Source of the DNA: Malachius bipustulatus
Taxonomy: Eukaryota > Arthropoda > Insecta > Coleoptera > Melyridae
Assembly (NCBI GenBank): GCA_910589415.1
Contig: OU342633.1
Span: 3,696,858 to 3,760,857, forward strand
DNA: 64,000 bases
Direction: 5' to 3'
Shown one piece after another: positions 10,787 through 21,149 of the stretch. The translations under genes were made by a program, and so were the position numbers. Every line of letters starts with the position of its first letter. Position 1 is the first letter of the stretch. The notes under the pieces were generated by a model. It was given only the letters and a program-made list of their open reading frames with translations, did no database searches and was not told the DNA's origin.

Positions 10787-11611
10787 AAAATTTGTTTAGT
10801 TTACTTAGACGACATAATCGTCCTAGGAAAAAACCTCAACGACCACTTTAGAAACTTAGAAACCGTTTTCAAGCGACTAAGAGAACATAGGTTTAAGGTA
10901 CAATTAGGGTCATCTGAGTTTTGCCTTACAGAAAATGAATATTTAAGTCACCTAATTACTAATGAAGAAATAAAACCAAATCTCAAATTATTAGAAAAGA
11001 TAAAGTCGATAGCCTTACCAACCACACAAAAGGAAATTAAATCTTTTCAGGTTTGGCTGGTTATAACAGAAAATGAATAAAAATTTTTGCAATCGTAACG
11101 AAGCCTCTAACATTATGTTTGAGAAAGAACAACAAAGTAGAACATACACCTGCATTCGTTGATGCATTTGAATCTGTTAAAAGAATGATCACGAATCCAC
11201 CCAAACTAGCCTACCCGAATTTTGGAAAACCCTTTAACGTTACAGTCGACGCTTCTAACTACAGAATTGGCACCGTACTTTCGCAGGGACCAGTTGATAA
11301 AGATCTCCCTCTAATATACATTAGTCGTACTCTTAACAATCATGAAGTGAACTATCACACTTCGGAAAAAGAATGCCTAGCTATCGCGTGGGCAACAAAA
11401 ATTTTCCGACCATACATTTAGGTTCGTAAGTTCACCATACTGACAGACCACAAACCACTGGAGTGGCTGTTCAATTACAAAGACCCAAATTCCAAAATCG
11501 TCCGCTGGAGATTGAAACTGGAAGAATTCGATTACGAATTACAATATAAAAAGTGAAAGTTAAATACGAATGCCGATAACCCAAGCAACACCACATAGTC
11601 TAATTGACGTC

Positions 11612-13138
11612 TATATATGGTCGATCACGTCTAAAACCCGTTTCGGTCTAGTCGTCGATTAGTAATAGATATGTTTTAGATGCCACCAGAATTACATCTA
11701 ACTGGTACACATTTATTAGATGTATTTTTTACATATACTTTTAGATGAACAAATAGCAACAAATCATTATACATAAGAGTTATTTGTTTTCTCTGATGAA
11801 ACACAACAAAATATGTGTATTTCATATGGAAATTCTCTCAATTTAATTAGATTGAAATATGGTAGATCAATCGGTATCTAATAGACATATCGTAGATGTC
11901 CTCATTATTACGTCTACGGCTATACATTTAATAGATGCATTTTGAATATTTACTTTTAAATATACAAATTAGCAACAAATCATTATACATAAGGTTTATT
12001 TGTTATGTCCGATGAAACACAACAAAATATGTGGATTTTATATGAAAATCTGTCAATTTAATTAAATTGAAATATGGTAGATCGATGGGCATTAAATAGA
12101 CATATCTTAGATGTCCACATCATTACGTCTACGTGTATATATTTTCTAGATGTATTTTGTAATTTTATTTTTGGATACACAAATAGCAACAAATTATTAT
12201 ACACATAAGAGTTTATTTGTTATATCCGATGAAACACAACAAATATGTGTATTTTATACAAAAATTCCCTTAATTTAATTAAATTGAAATGTGGTAGATC
12301 GATCGACATATAATAGACATATCTTAGATGTCGACATTATTACGTCTGCGAGTATACATTTTCTAGATGTATTTTGTAATTTTATTTTTGGATATACAAA
12401 ACAGCAACAAATTATTATGCATATAAGAGTTTATTTGTTATATCCGATGAATTACAACAAAATATGTATATTTTATATGAAAATTACTTCAATTTAATTA
12501 AATTGAAATGTGGTAGATCGATCGACGTATAATAGATATATCTTAGATGTCCGCATTACTACGTCTACGAGTATACATTTTCTAGATGTATTTTGTAATT
12601 TTATTTTTGGATATACAAAGCAGCAACAAATTATTATACATATAAGAACTTATTTGTCATATCCGATGAAACACAACAAAATATGTGGATTTTATATGAA
12701 AATTACCTCAATTTAATTAAATTGAGATATGGTAGATCGATCGGCATATAATAGACATATCTTAGATGTCGACATTATTACGTCTACGAGTATACATTTT
12801 CTAGATGTATTTTGTAATTTTATTTTTGGATATACAAAGCAGCAACAAATTATTACGCATATAAGAGTTTATTTGTAATATCCGATGAAACACAACAAAA
12901 TATGTGTATTTTATATGAAAATTACCTCAATTTATTTAGATTGAAATGTTGTAGATTAATCGTATCTCATAGACATATCTTAGATGTCAGCATTATTACA
13001 TCTATAGAGGTATACATTTACTAGACGTATTTAGTATGTATATATACTTTTTGATAAACAAAATATCAATAACTCATTACACATAAGAGTTATTTATTGT
13101 TATGACCGATGAAACATAACAAAATATGTGATTTATAA
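11612..13138. repeat. About 218 bp satellite, seven units
   Basis: The phrase ATTGAAATATGGTAGATC or a close variant recurs near 11853, 12067, 12285, 12504, 12722 and 12941, a period of 214-219 bp; a diverged first unit starts near 11612. Each unit contains TAGACATATCTTAGATGTC, ACGTCTACG and TTCTAGATGT. Two 68-residue frames (12291 and 12510) are merely the repeat read in one frame and are not genes. The array starts about 30 bp from the terminus of the 11580-17780 element and ends where a fold-back element interrupts it. Confidence 0.92.
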
Positions 13139-13139
13139 G

Positions 13140-13860
13140 AGTTTTCATAGTCGACTTTTGTTTTTCTTATGGCCGTCATATTATTTTTTCAATATGCATT
13201 CAAGAATTAAGGAAACCAAAAATCTATCACATTAAAAAAAATTTCTTCAAAATTTTATTATTTTTATAAGAAAATTATTTCAACGAATAACGTCGATAAG
13301 ACGTCGCGACGTGACATTGCTTATCTTATATTTTTTATGACATTCTGTTAAAGAAAGAATGGTTATTTTTTCGTTCGAAAAAATAAGAAAAAAAGTTGGA
13401 AGAAATTTTATATTTGAATGATAGATTTTTTGTTTCCTTGATTTTTTTAATGCCAAATGCGACACGAAAAAACAATATGGCGGCTATAAGAAAAACGAAA
13501 GTCGACTACGAGAACTCTGAGATCTGGTCTGCGCTTGGAAAACTTTTGAAATGTCAATAATGGATACCTTTTTGCGACTTACCTGTGTAAGCCTGCAAAA
13601 ATTATTTATTTATTTTCAATACCTATTGAAAAAGATGTGGCTTAAAGGCTAAAATAAGAAATCACGATTTTTGAGTTTTTTTCCGGATTTTTCATCAACG
13701 ACTGAAGGTATTCTAATTTTTTTTTAAGATTCTTATCAAGCATAAAATTGTGCAGCTTTTATCTAATTTAACTATATATTTCTCACTAATAACTATCCTA
13801 TCTCCTATCTCACACGGTTTCCGAGATCTCCATGTACCACCTGTTATCTCGGACATCCTG
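13140..13860. mobile_element. Fold-back MITE, family F copy 1
   Basis: Arms at about 13140-13190 and 13470-13520 share TCGACTTT(C/T)GTTTTTCTTAT and the ATGGC(G/C)GCCATATT-like block in inverted orientation. The right arm then extends to about 13860. The same right-arm text recurs near 25290, 45310 and 53350, so this is a dispersed family. Non-coding. Confidence 0.7.
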
Positions 13861-14379
13861 TATAATATTTAGTGAATATTATATGTTTTTTTTTTACCAA
13901 AGTGATATCTACTATCCAACACTAAAATTGTATTACACCTAAAGGAACTGAAAAGGGTCAAGAAATCAATAGATAGGTACAAATAATAAAACATAAGATA
14001 CCTCTATTATGTACCCACCTATAAAAAAATTATTATTATTATTATTTAAAAGTCACATTTTTTTGCTCTTCCGTGTTATTTTTATAGAAATGAAAATGGA
14101 ATGTCTCAGATCCAGATCAGACCTCTGATCGTCTGAAGGCAGCGCCAGCCAGAACAAAAGAATCGCGTCAACATCTGGTCTACATTTATGGTCCAACAAA
14201 AGCTTTAATTGACAAATAAGTGAATGCATCTCTTCTCTAGGCTAGCAGCAGAAACAGGTATAATAGGGTAGGGTAGGAACTCTATAGGATTATGAAGGAA
14301 GCACTGGATGCATACAACACCACTAAAACCAGAACTGGAATTTATTATTACTTATTTCATTTCTATGTGTTCTTCTGGG
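13861..14379. other. AT-rich stretch, no feature recognised
   Basis: The stretch is low-complexity A/T with an ATT run near 14028-14046. I see no coding domain or TIR in it. It lies inside the 11580-17780 element. Confidence 0.5.
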
Positions 14380-14483
14380 ACTGAAGAAGTCGTTCGACGT
14401 TCGCGTACTTCGCGTTGTGTTGTGTGTTATCATCATAGTTATCACTTGTCATCAGTGTCGTGTTGTGTTAAAATCCGACCCAG
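14380..14483 (+). promoter_or_regulatory. Candidate first exon and splice donor of the CCCAAG element gene
   Basis: A G/C-richer island (GAAGTCGTTCGACGTTCGCG and onward) ends in CCCAG followed by GTAAGTTATT at 14484, a strong consensus donor. It is the only such island in the left half of the 6.2 kb element and lies upstream of two candidate exons on the same strand. A non-coding first exon with nearby promoter is the inference; no transcript evidence is available. Confidence 0.35.
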
Positions 14484-14747
14484 GTAAGTTATTAGTTATT
14501 ACATTACTTTTACTTATATTATTTTTTAATCATACCTATCTACATACCGCTGGTGGCTGACCATACTCTCTAGCTGTTCATAGGACATTGTCTATAATAC
14601 GTCAAAATACTTTGACAATATTAGGTAACAATAATCATTAATTTTGTTAACATGTAAGCTATATTTCGTATTATTAGGAGAAAGTCCTATGTACAGAGGT
14701 ATTGTCGGCCACTCGGCAACAAACAAAAATATTGTATGCCTATTACT

Positions 14748-15357
14748 TACTCGGGTGAAGTTATAATGACGAAAAGTTTTGACTTAACCACGAAAGGCAG
14801 TTTTCATAGCTCAAAATCAAAAATTACAACACCTGAGTATCCGGATTCTGAATTTCAAAAAATCACGGTGGCCGTTCTGGGCCCAGAAATGTTTTCATAC
14901 GATGTAGAGAGATCAAATCTATCACGCCTTTAGTGAAAACTCGCTATGTCCGGGCCAATAATAACGGCCAATTTTCGGTAATTTTCGATTTTGGGCTATA
15001 CAAACTGCCTTTCGTGCATCGGTTCGGTTTTTATTTTTTCATACGACGGATAAAGAGCAACCCTATCACTCCCTTGTGAAAACTTGTTTTTTCCGGGCCC
15101 CGAAAGGCCGCCATTAATTTTGTAAATTCACATTTCCAGTTTAAAAACTATCTTGAACTGGAAGAACTGCCCATTATACTCGTAAGTTGCTAGGATTTTT
15201 TTGCGTTAAAATATTCTCACCTGACTTCATGAAGTGGCATTCCATTGCGTAGTTCAAGAAACAATATCAAATTAAGGTAATAAAATTATCATCTTACCCG
15301 AGCCGGATGTTTAGCCACTCGCGTCGCTAACTTTTCGTGGTTAACTTCACCCGAGTA
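14748..15357. mobile_element. TIR element (about 610 bp) with TACTCGGGTGAAGTTA ends
   Basis: TACTCGGGTGAAGTTA at 14748 is matched by its complement ending at 15357, and homology continues to ACGAAAAGTT. Inner blocks around GGGCC are also inverted. The 65-residue frame at 14736-14933 is part of this repeat and not a gene. No TSD was established. Confidence 0.7.
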
Positions 15358-15992
15358 CCTACTTATAAAAAATATTTTTTTTGAAACTGAAAATGTTTTT
15401 TTAGTACTCATTTATATAACGTTTAATTGAAAAATAATAACAAGTAGGTATACATTATTGATTTTAATGAGTTTTTACGTTTTTGTGCAAGAATTTAAGA
15501 CGTGAATTTAGGTAAATGATGACTGTCGTTGTTTAATTTGTGCATATGGTTTAATCCGTTATACCAATTTTACGAAAATATCTTGATTCTTATCAAAGTT
15601 ATATTATTAAAAAACGATTTTTTTTGAAACTTCAACACACTGCAGTTAAAAATTTAAGCCTCTTAGGACATACTGGAACACCTACTTTTTTTCTTAAAAT
15701 GATCTCATCAATCACTCCCTGAATTTTTTCGGTTCATTTTAGATACACCCTGTATACAGGGTGTTTTTGTAACATCTTGTATAATAAGATGTTTTATAAG
15801 TTTTAAATCTTACTGTTTACATTTGCAGAAAATGCTAAGAAAAAATTATAATTTTATTTTATAATTTTATAAAAAAAATATAATTATGTATATCCATAAA
15901 ATGGATATGAATAAAAAATATTTAAAATATTTTTCCGAACACTTTAATTATTATTATTAAATTCATCTCTTTGAAATAAAACTTATTTCTAG
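15358..15992. other. AT-rich, putative intron of the CCCAAG element gene
   Basis: No ORF of note. An inverted ACAGGGTG-like pair occurs near 15745-15770 (CACCCTGTATACAGGGTG), a 9 bp-arm hairpin. The stretch ends with a pyrimidine-poor but usable acceptor, TTATTTCTAG, at 15992. Confidence 0.4.
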
Positions 15993-16156
15993 CTGCAGTT
16001 TTTCAAATTGTTTGGCGGTGCGAAACATAAGGAAAAGGACGTCCTGAGAAAACATTTACAAATTGTTTGGAACAATACTTTCCTTGGACCGAAAAGAAAG
16101 GAAATTTCAAGCTGAGCCAATTAAGTGTGTTACGAATAATTTATTATCATGAATAT
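15993..16156 (+). CDS. Candidate exon, DUF4806-like (CCCAAG element gene, first coding exon)
   Basis: After the acceptor ending TTTCTAG, one frame reads KLFGGAKHKEKDVLRKHLQI and another, further on, reads WTEKKGNFKLSQLSVLRIIY up to a possible donor AT|GTATAAGT at 16156/16157. The first half and second half lie in different frames, so there is either a frameshift near 16080-16100 or only the second frame is real. The pattern (a Gly-Gly turn, a basic helix, a K-G-x-F-x-L-x-x-L-x-V-x-x-I strand-helix) resembles DUF4806 domains, which occur in many insect mobile-element proteins. This is a resemblance from memory, not a search result. Too short for any long-ORF list. Confidence 0.4.
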
Positions 16157-16369
16157 GTATAAGTGGTATTTTTAACTATGTAAACTAAATTGAACTATTT
16201 ACTATGTAAAATAGTTCAATTTACAATTAAGTAAGAGACGGAATGCGTGTAATTTATAAAGTAATTTTATTATTGAAAAGTAGTTGTAACTATTTATTAT
16301 TAATAATAATTAATGAATGCTATAAGAAATAATACATATGACTGAAATTATTTTCATATTTTTAATTAG

Positions 16370-16513
16370 GTGTATGTACGATTTTCAGAGGACGTGAAGG
16401 GGCATTTTCCACAATTAAAGGACAGTGAATTCGAGAGGGACGTCATGGCTTGGTTCCAACATGCATCGCAAGATATAAACGCAGCAATAATATTCAATGT
16501 GAAAATTCAGTAG
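16370..16513 (+). CDS. Candidate last exon of the CCCAAG element gene
   Basis: An acceptor TTTTTAATTAG at 16369 is followed by 47 sense codons and TAG at 16511-16513. The peptide starts VYVRFSEDVKGHFPQLKD and includes EFERDVMAWFQHAS, an acidic-aromatic helix. It joins in phase 0 to the second frame of the exon ending at 16156. Codon content is more balanced than the surrounding AT-rich DNA, which supports real coding. DUF4806-type proteins commonly end with a similar WL/F-x-x-A helix, so the identity is consistent but unproven. Confidence 0.45.
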   Translation: MYVRFSEDVKGHFPQLKDSEFERDVMAWFQHASQDINAAIIFNVKIQ

Positions 16514-16736
16514 GTAATAATATTATGTGTACTTACAATAGTAATGAAATAACAATAATTTAGTGTAAAAAACTCCAAGTAAATAAATAAAAATCATGTT
16601 AAAGTATATATTATCTGTTGTCATTATATGTATTTTCAGCCACAGTTTACCTACTCTCACTCCCACCCTATTATAGGTACCTATATCTAGATATCTCATT
16701 AAATTTGATAATTTTTATTGAACCTTCCTTTATGTT

Positions 16737-17184
16737 GATTTTTGTCTTCTGGTTTATTGGGGTTCAGGTTCTTGGTTAAAATACTACTTTTTTATTTTAT
16801 AACAGAAACGTTTCAGGGCCGATTGGTCCCTTGTTCACTCATAAAAATGTATAAAAATGTAAGAAACTTAAAAATATAAAAAAAAAACTATACTCACCTA
16901 ATATACAATAAAATGATCGTAAAAATGGTGTTTATTTTTAATTATTGATTTTTCAATTTATTTTTTCGAAACTTAAAATTAAAAAAAATTATATACGCCA
17001 TTTTTACGACCACTTTATTGTATTAGGTAAGTATAGTTTTTTTTAAATATTTCTAAGTTTCTTACATTTTTATGAGTGAACAAGGGACCAATCGGCCCTA
17101 AAACGTTTCTGTTATTATAAAATTAAAAAAAGTAGTACTTATTTTAACCAAAAACCTGCCCCAATAAATCAGAAGACAAAAATC
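16737..17184. mobile_element. Palindromic MITE (about 448 bp)
   Basis: Left arm from GATTTTTGTCTTCTGGTTTA to about 16930 and right arm from about 16985 to 17184 are inverted copies and include AGGGCCGATTGGTCCCTTGT. The centre is AT-rich. The same short word GATATCTCATTAA occurs just outside both ends. Non-coding. Confidence 0.85.
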
Positions 17185-17194
17185 GATATCTCAT

Positions 17195-17745
17195 TAATGC
17201 ATATTACAGACGTCCCATAGACGCATAGTGTCGTCATCTCTAAGATGAATATTGTAGACGTCTCATAGATGGATAATAAGACGTCTCATAAATACATATT
17301 GTAGGCATCTTATTGATGTATAATGAGCACGTCTATTAGATGCATCTTGTAGATGCTCAATAGATGCATACTGTAGGCATCTAATCGATGCATATTGCAA
17401 GACATCTCAAAGACGTATAAATGTAGACGTCGCATAGACGATCTACGCCGCGGACATTTTGCTTCAAAATTGTAGTCTATAAAGTTACCATCTATAGACG
17501 TCTATGCTATACACCCTATAGATTCACCCATAATCTACGTTATAGATGCACATTGTAGATATCTAATAGACGCATATTGTAGACGTCTCATAGATGCATA
17601 CAGTAGGCATCTAATCGATGTATATTGGAAGACATCTCATAGATGCATACTGTAGACGTCGCATAGACGGTCTACGCCGCGGACATTTTGCTTCAAAATT
17701 ATAGTCTACAAACTACCGTCTATAGATGTATATGCTGGACGTTAA
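17195..17745. repeat. Minisatellite of about 30 bp units with a higher-order 234 bp duplication
   Basis: Units of the type GCATATTGTAGACGTCTCATAGAT recur with drift. Two longer blocks containing CTACGCCGCGGACATTTTGC, at about 17445 and 17679, show a 234 bp higher-order repeat. The palindrome AGACGTCT is frequent. It lies 35 bp from the right terminus of the 6.2 kb element and mirrors the left-end satellite in carrying TAGAYGT motifs, suggesting subterminal protein-binding arrays. Confidence 0.85.
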
Positions 17746-17780
17746 AAATACATCTTTTAGATGAAACTGTGTTACTTGGG

Positions 17781-18235
17781 AATCTTTAAAGAATCGAAGC
17801 ACGTGAATTGCGAAAACACCTGACGATCTCCTATCAGTCTTTAATAACCCAGGCGACGTAGGCGAACGCGAACCAATGTCAGACATTGACTTTAAGGAAG
17901 AACTAGACAAGGTAACGAAGTCAAAGGAAACGACAAAACCAAAGGTTATAATTTTGACAGACATGCAGTTAGCACCCCCAACGAAAGACACGCCACTAGT
18001 TCCAGATAATCACTTAAGAGAGGATTTAGACCCAGATGTTAGTCAGCACACGCAAGCTGAAAACGTTAGATGCGACTTTACCAATCACAGAAAAACCTCT
18101 AACTTGTTATAGAAAACAATTTATTTCAACTTTGGACATTACGGATCCTCCCGGAAATCGTCATCTTTCGGTAAAGAGACATTTAATAAATATCACACAT
18201 CAGATCACATCAGAATGTAAATCTAGTTGAAGCCG
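17781..18235 (+). pseudogene. Gypsy-like pol, segment between RNase H and integrase
   Basis: Directly after the 6.2 kb insertion the sequence resumes the gypsy protein at the A-D-x-L-x-R-I segment with EARELRKHLT, then a frame with DIDFKEELDKVTKSKE and one with FTLDITDPPG, features of the 17.6-type spacer before integrase. Stops and frameshifts are frequent. Recognisable coding ends near 18235; no HHCC or DDE integrase follows. The truncation lies only about 64 bp from the GPCR exon on the other strand. Confidence 0.7.
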
Positions 18236-18298
18236 TGCGATAATATCTAATTATTTTATTTTATTGCATAAGACTGAAATTAGGTAATAAATACTTAC

Positions 18299-18390
18299 AT
18301 TATTAAGAAGATTCCTCTCATATACTCTTGCATATCGTCCGCTAAGTTAACTAAGCACAGGCCCAGTCCTTTGTAGTCGGACACGTATTG
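18299..18390 (-). CDS. GPCR exon: extracellular loop 2 and start of TM5
   Basis: On the minus strand an acceptor TGTTTCAG precedes 92 bases ending at a donor GTAAGT (18298-18293). Translation starts QYVSDYKGLGLCLVNL and continues ADDMQEYMRGIFLI. The single Cys in GLGLCLVN fits the conserved loop-2 cysteine that pairs with TM3 in class A receptors, and the hydrophobic end fits the start of TM5. It joins in phase 0 to the exon at 32099-32278. The exon ends in phase 2, so another exon with TM5-TM7 must follow; I find none to the left in this window. Too short for the usual ORF lists. Confidence 0.75.
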
Positions 18391-19250
18391 CTGAAACAGT
18401 GAAGATACACGCATATCATATATGTATTGAGTCATTCATTTTGTTAAGAGTAATTTTTGAAAGATAAGGTATTTAATAACTTGATACTAAAATGCTCAAC
18501 AAATGAAACGTTACATGACCAAATTTGCCCTAAATTTGGCGATTGTTTCGAGCAATTCAATTTTTGTTTCAAGGGTTCACTAGTTCAATCCCTTGTTTAT
18601 CAGTCCGAATGTTTGCAAGAACTTCGTACATCACACAAAGTTTACATAGGGTGGTAAATAAAACAGTTCAAAATCTCATAAAGTTCGGCATGCTCCCATT
18701 TGATCAAACATTTCTTTTTTTAAATTTTGACACAAATATCATGAAGATGTACCTCATATCTCAAAACGGTTTTCGAATTTTCCACTTATTTATTTTATTT
18801 ACAGGGTGATCTCAAAAAAACTACTTTTTGGTGTGACAATGATAACTTTGTTACCCGTAACCCGATTTTTAAAATGAAGGGCTTATTTTAAAGCTTAAGC
18901 TTCAAACAAGAACACGCAAGATTGATAATCGACTAAGGACAAAAATTGAAAATAACTAAAATAAAATTTGTATTAAAACTAACCCAAATCAGAATGGCTT
19001 CCGAAATCTGGTATTAATGAAAATTTGAAATGAAGGTAATTCTCTTTCAAACAACCATTCATTCTGAATAATTCAATTATCTCTCTATAGTCCAAAATAA
19101 TTTTAAATTATGGCCATTGTGATCCTGTACTTGAATTTTCGGAAAAAAAATTGAAAAAATTCATCGTTTGGCCTACAGAGACCTCGATGTGTCCCTGTAT
19201 ACAGTTCATATGCATTAAAATAAGATGGAGATATTACGTAGTTATTTAGG
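18391..19250. other. GPCR intron, no gene recognised
   Basis: AT-rich DNA with scattered ACAGGGTG pieces (near 18805) typical of degraded MITEs. Frames of 66-88 residues around 18457-18809 have no domain or splice context that I recognise. Confidence 0.5.
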
Positions 19251-19251
19251 A

Positions 19252-20180
19252 AATAATAATAATAATAATAATAAATGTACTTTATTGACCATACGTAAGT
19301 ATAATTTTACAACAAAATCATTATAATCCTGCATGATCAATCCCAAGGTGAGGTTCAGCTTGGGATATATATCCCTTACTGCTCTGCCACCTAAACCTTG
19401 TGATCCTAACAACTCAATAGATATAGAGTTTTCACCTAATATTAACGTAACCTACCTAGCCTAATCTGCAATCAGTAAAATCAGTAAGATAACAAAAAGA
19501 TAAAGACAAAATATAAAGTGAGTACAATTTCATTTCCGCTCTGACTCCTCTCCCCCCGCCACAAGCATCCGTCCTCCTATCCCCGACCCTGATTCCCATG
19601 ACCCTACGAGTTTCCTATTGCCTGCAGTATAGGTATTCACGGACTGTTTCCTTAAACTTGCGAAGATTAAGTTGTTTGAACTTGAAGGGTATGTCGTTAT
19701 ACATATATAACAGATTTGGTAAGTGAATGATCTTTTAAAAATAGTTTTCTTATACCTAGGTGGAGAAATCAGGCCTCTAAATCTGGTTCCTATATTGTGC
19801 ACGTCAGTCCTGAAAGTGATTTTATTATAAAGATATGGGGGTGTTTTGTACATCAATATCTTTTGGAACAGACATACGCTCTGTAACACCCTCCTATTAT
19901 GCATTGTTAGCCACCTTACTTCTTTTAATTTATGAGAAATATGTTGATATTTTATAATTCCAAAGACAAATCTCAAACATGCGTTTTGAATTTTCTGTAT
20001 TCTCTCCCTTGTTATGACATCTATTGCTGCATGATAAACTGGGGATGCATAATTGAATTGTGATAGGACAAAAGCTTCGTAGAGTCGTTTCTTTGTACAG
20101 GTATCTAGAATTGATCTAAGTGGGTAAAGTTTTTTAAGGTGGTAGTAGGCTCTGGATATATATATATGTAGAAATTTGTT
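19252..20180 (-). pseudogene. LINE ORF2 C-terminus with (TAA)n tail
   Basis: On the minus strand, FVLSQFNYASPVYHAAIDVI (frame before 19976) leads into RFVFGIIKYQHISHKLKEVR and VLQSVCLFQKILMYKTPPYL, the typical region after RT in arthropod non-LTR elements. The frame runs to 19530 but its last third (after ISPPRYKKTIFKRSFTYQI) drifts by frameshift. Downstream on the minus strand the copy ends in an ATT/TAA microsatellite at 19252-19275, a usual LINE tail. The RT core is missing, so this is a 5'-truncated dead copy. Confidence 0.75.
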
Positions 20181-20203
20181 CTCTGTATCTAAATGTGTTG
20201 TCT

Positions 20204-20226
20204 ATAAATTATAAATTATAAATTAT
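20204..20226. repeat. Short tandem repeat (TATAAAT-type)
   Basis: Three copies of ATAAATT in tandem. Confidence 0.6.
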
Positions 20227-20279
20227 CGTTTATGAATACGGGCATATAGTCTCTTAGATGTTTGTTGATAGAATGCTGA

Positions 20280-20625
20280 GAGAACTTTGAGAGAATTTTT
20301 CGTTGTACAGGGCCCTGAACTTCAAAAATTGCAATTTTCACTTGTTTATAACTCACGAACTTCTCAATTTAAACATCAACTGTAAAAACCAATCTAATTT
20401 TTTCTTCTCAGACAATCTTAAAATGCAATACCTAACATAGGAGCATTCCATTAAAAAAACATAACTTTGATATGCCACTGTCATTTGGGACATCTGTATA
20501 CCCCTAAATAATTTTAAATAATGGCCATAGTAATCTTGTACTTGAATTTGGAATTTTTTTTTTGGAAAAGGTATCGTTTGGCCTACGCGACCGCTTCGAA
20601 TGAGCTGGGACAGCCTGTATACTCG
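20280..20625. repeat. Family P palindrome fragment
   Basis: Contains the family landmarks GTACAGGGCCCTGAACTTC, TTTCACTTGTTTATAACTCA and the line around GGCCTACGCGACCG, as in 56077-56934. Only one arm is present. The ORF at 20521-20706 is inside this repeat. Confidence 0.7.
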
Positions 20626-20879
20626 TTGACCAAATTATATCAGTGTTTTAATAAAGTTGAAGTTGCAATAATCGTAAACGTGTGGGTGGTAAGGGTTGCG
20701 ACTTAATGGATCCACATGACGCATCGTTGAACTCTCTATATTTCAATAATTCTTTCTGAACGACACATTTACTGTAGTATGGTGAAGACAGAGACATCGA
20801 TGTTTCAATGGTCATTTCCATCTCATCAGTCTGTCACATCACCACCACTAGAGAAGTGTGCCGATCAGAAAGAAAAAAT

Positions 20880-21140
20880 AAAATAAAAAAATTATTGTTT
20901 TTCAACAATCTCGGATTGCTGTAATTGATATAATAATTTATTATTATTCAATTTGTTTCTCTATATTTCAGTTTTTGCAGCATATTTTAACAACGACTGA
21001 AGTTATCCCAATCTTTGTTCCAGATTCTCAATGAGTATAAATTATTATGCACATTTTTTTGTAATTTAATCAATTCCATATCTTTCACGGTTTCCTCGTA
21101 TCCTTATGGCGAGACACGAAATAGTAATGATCCTGTATTA
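20880..21140. repeat. Family F MITE fragment
   Basis: Shares the right-arm text of family F: CAACGACTGAAG, then TTCTCAATGAGTATAAATTATTATGCAC and a terminal block ending near TCCTGTAT. Degraded and partial. Confidence 0.5.
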
Positions 21141-21149
21141 AAACAAAAC

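Larger units (their letters stand above)
8366..11579 (+). pseudogene. Pol of the same gypsy-like element: protease, RT, RNase H (first part)
   Basis: Pol follows gag in another frame. The protease loop near 8430 reads D-S-S where D-S/T-G is expected, so it is inactive. An insertion splits the protease (8577-9195); it resumes with FDFLLGSDVLKLM near 9240. RT begins near 9845 with SPYNSPIFLVPKK and WRMVVDFRKLKD, is split by a second insertion (10214-10786), and resumes with VYLDDIIVL at 10799, the catalytic motif. RNase H follows at 11119 with TVDASNYRIG, SEKECLAIAW and LTDHKPLEW. Several stops and frameshifts occur. At 11579 a 6.2 kb element interrupts the segment between RNase H and integrase; pol resumes at 17781. 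Integrase is not found. Confidence 0.88.
11580..17780. mobile_element. 6.2 kb CCCAAG-ended element inserted in gypsy pol
   Basis: The termini are inverted: CCCAAGCAACAC at 11580 and the complement of CCCAAGTAACAC ending at 17780. Flanks read GATAA on the left and AATCTT on the right; a 2 bp AA duplication is the simplest reading, because the flanking gypsy sequence then falls back in frame at the conserved A-D-x-L-x-R-I segment after RNase H. Inside are a 218 bp satellite near the left end, a 30 bp-type minisatellite near the right end, three embedded fold-back or TIR elements, a candidate first exon with splice donor, and two candidate coding exons. TAGAYGT-type motifs are dense in both arrays. 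A second element with the same termini is at 37152-39093. Superfamily not assigned. Confidence 0.8.

Noticed and set aside
12291..12716. Two similar 68-residue frames that could look like a small gene family
   Set aside because: They are the same frame of adjacent 218 bp satellite units.
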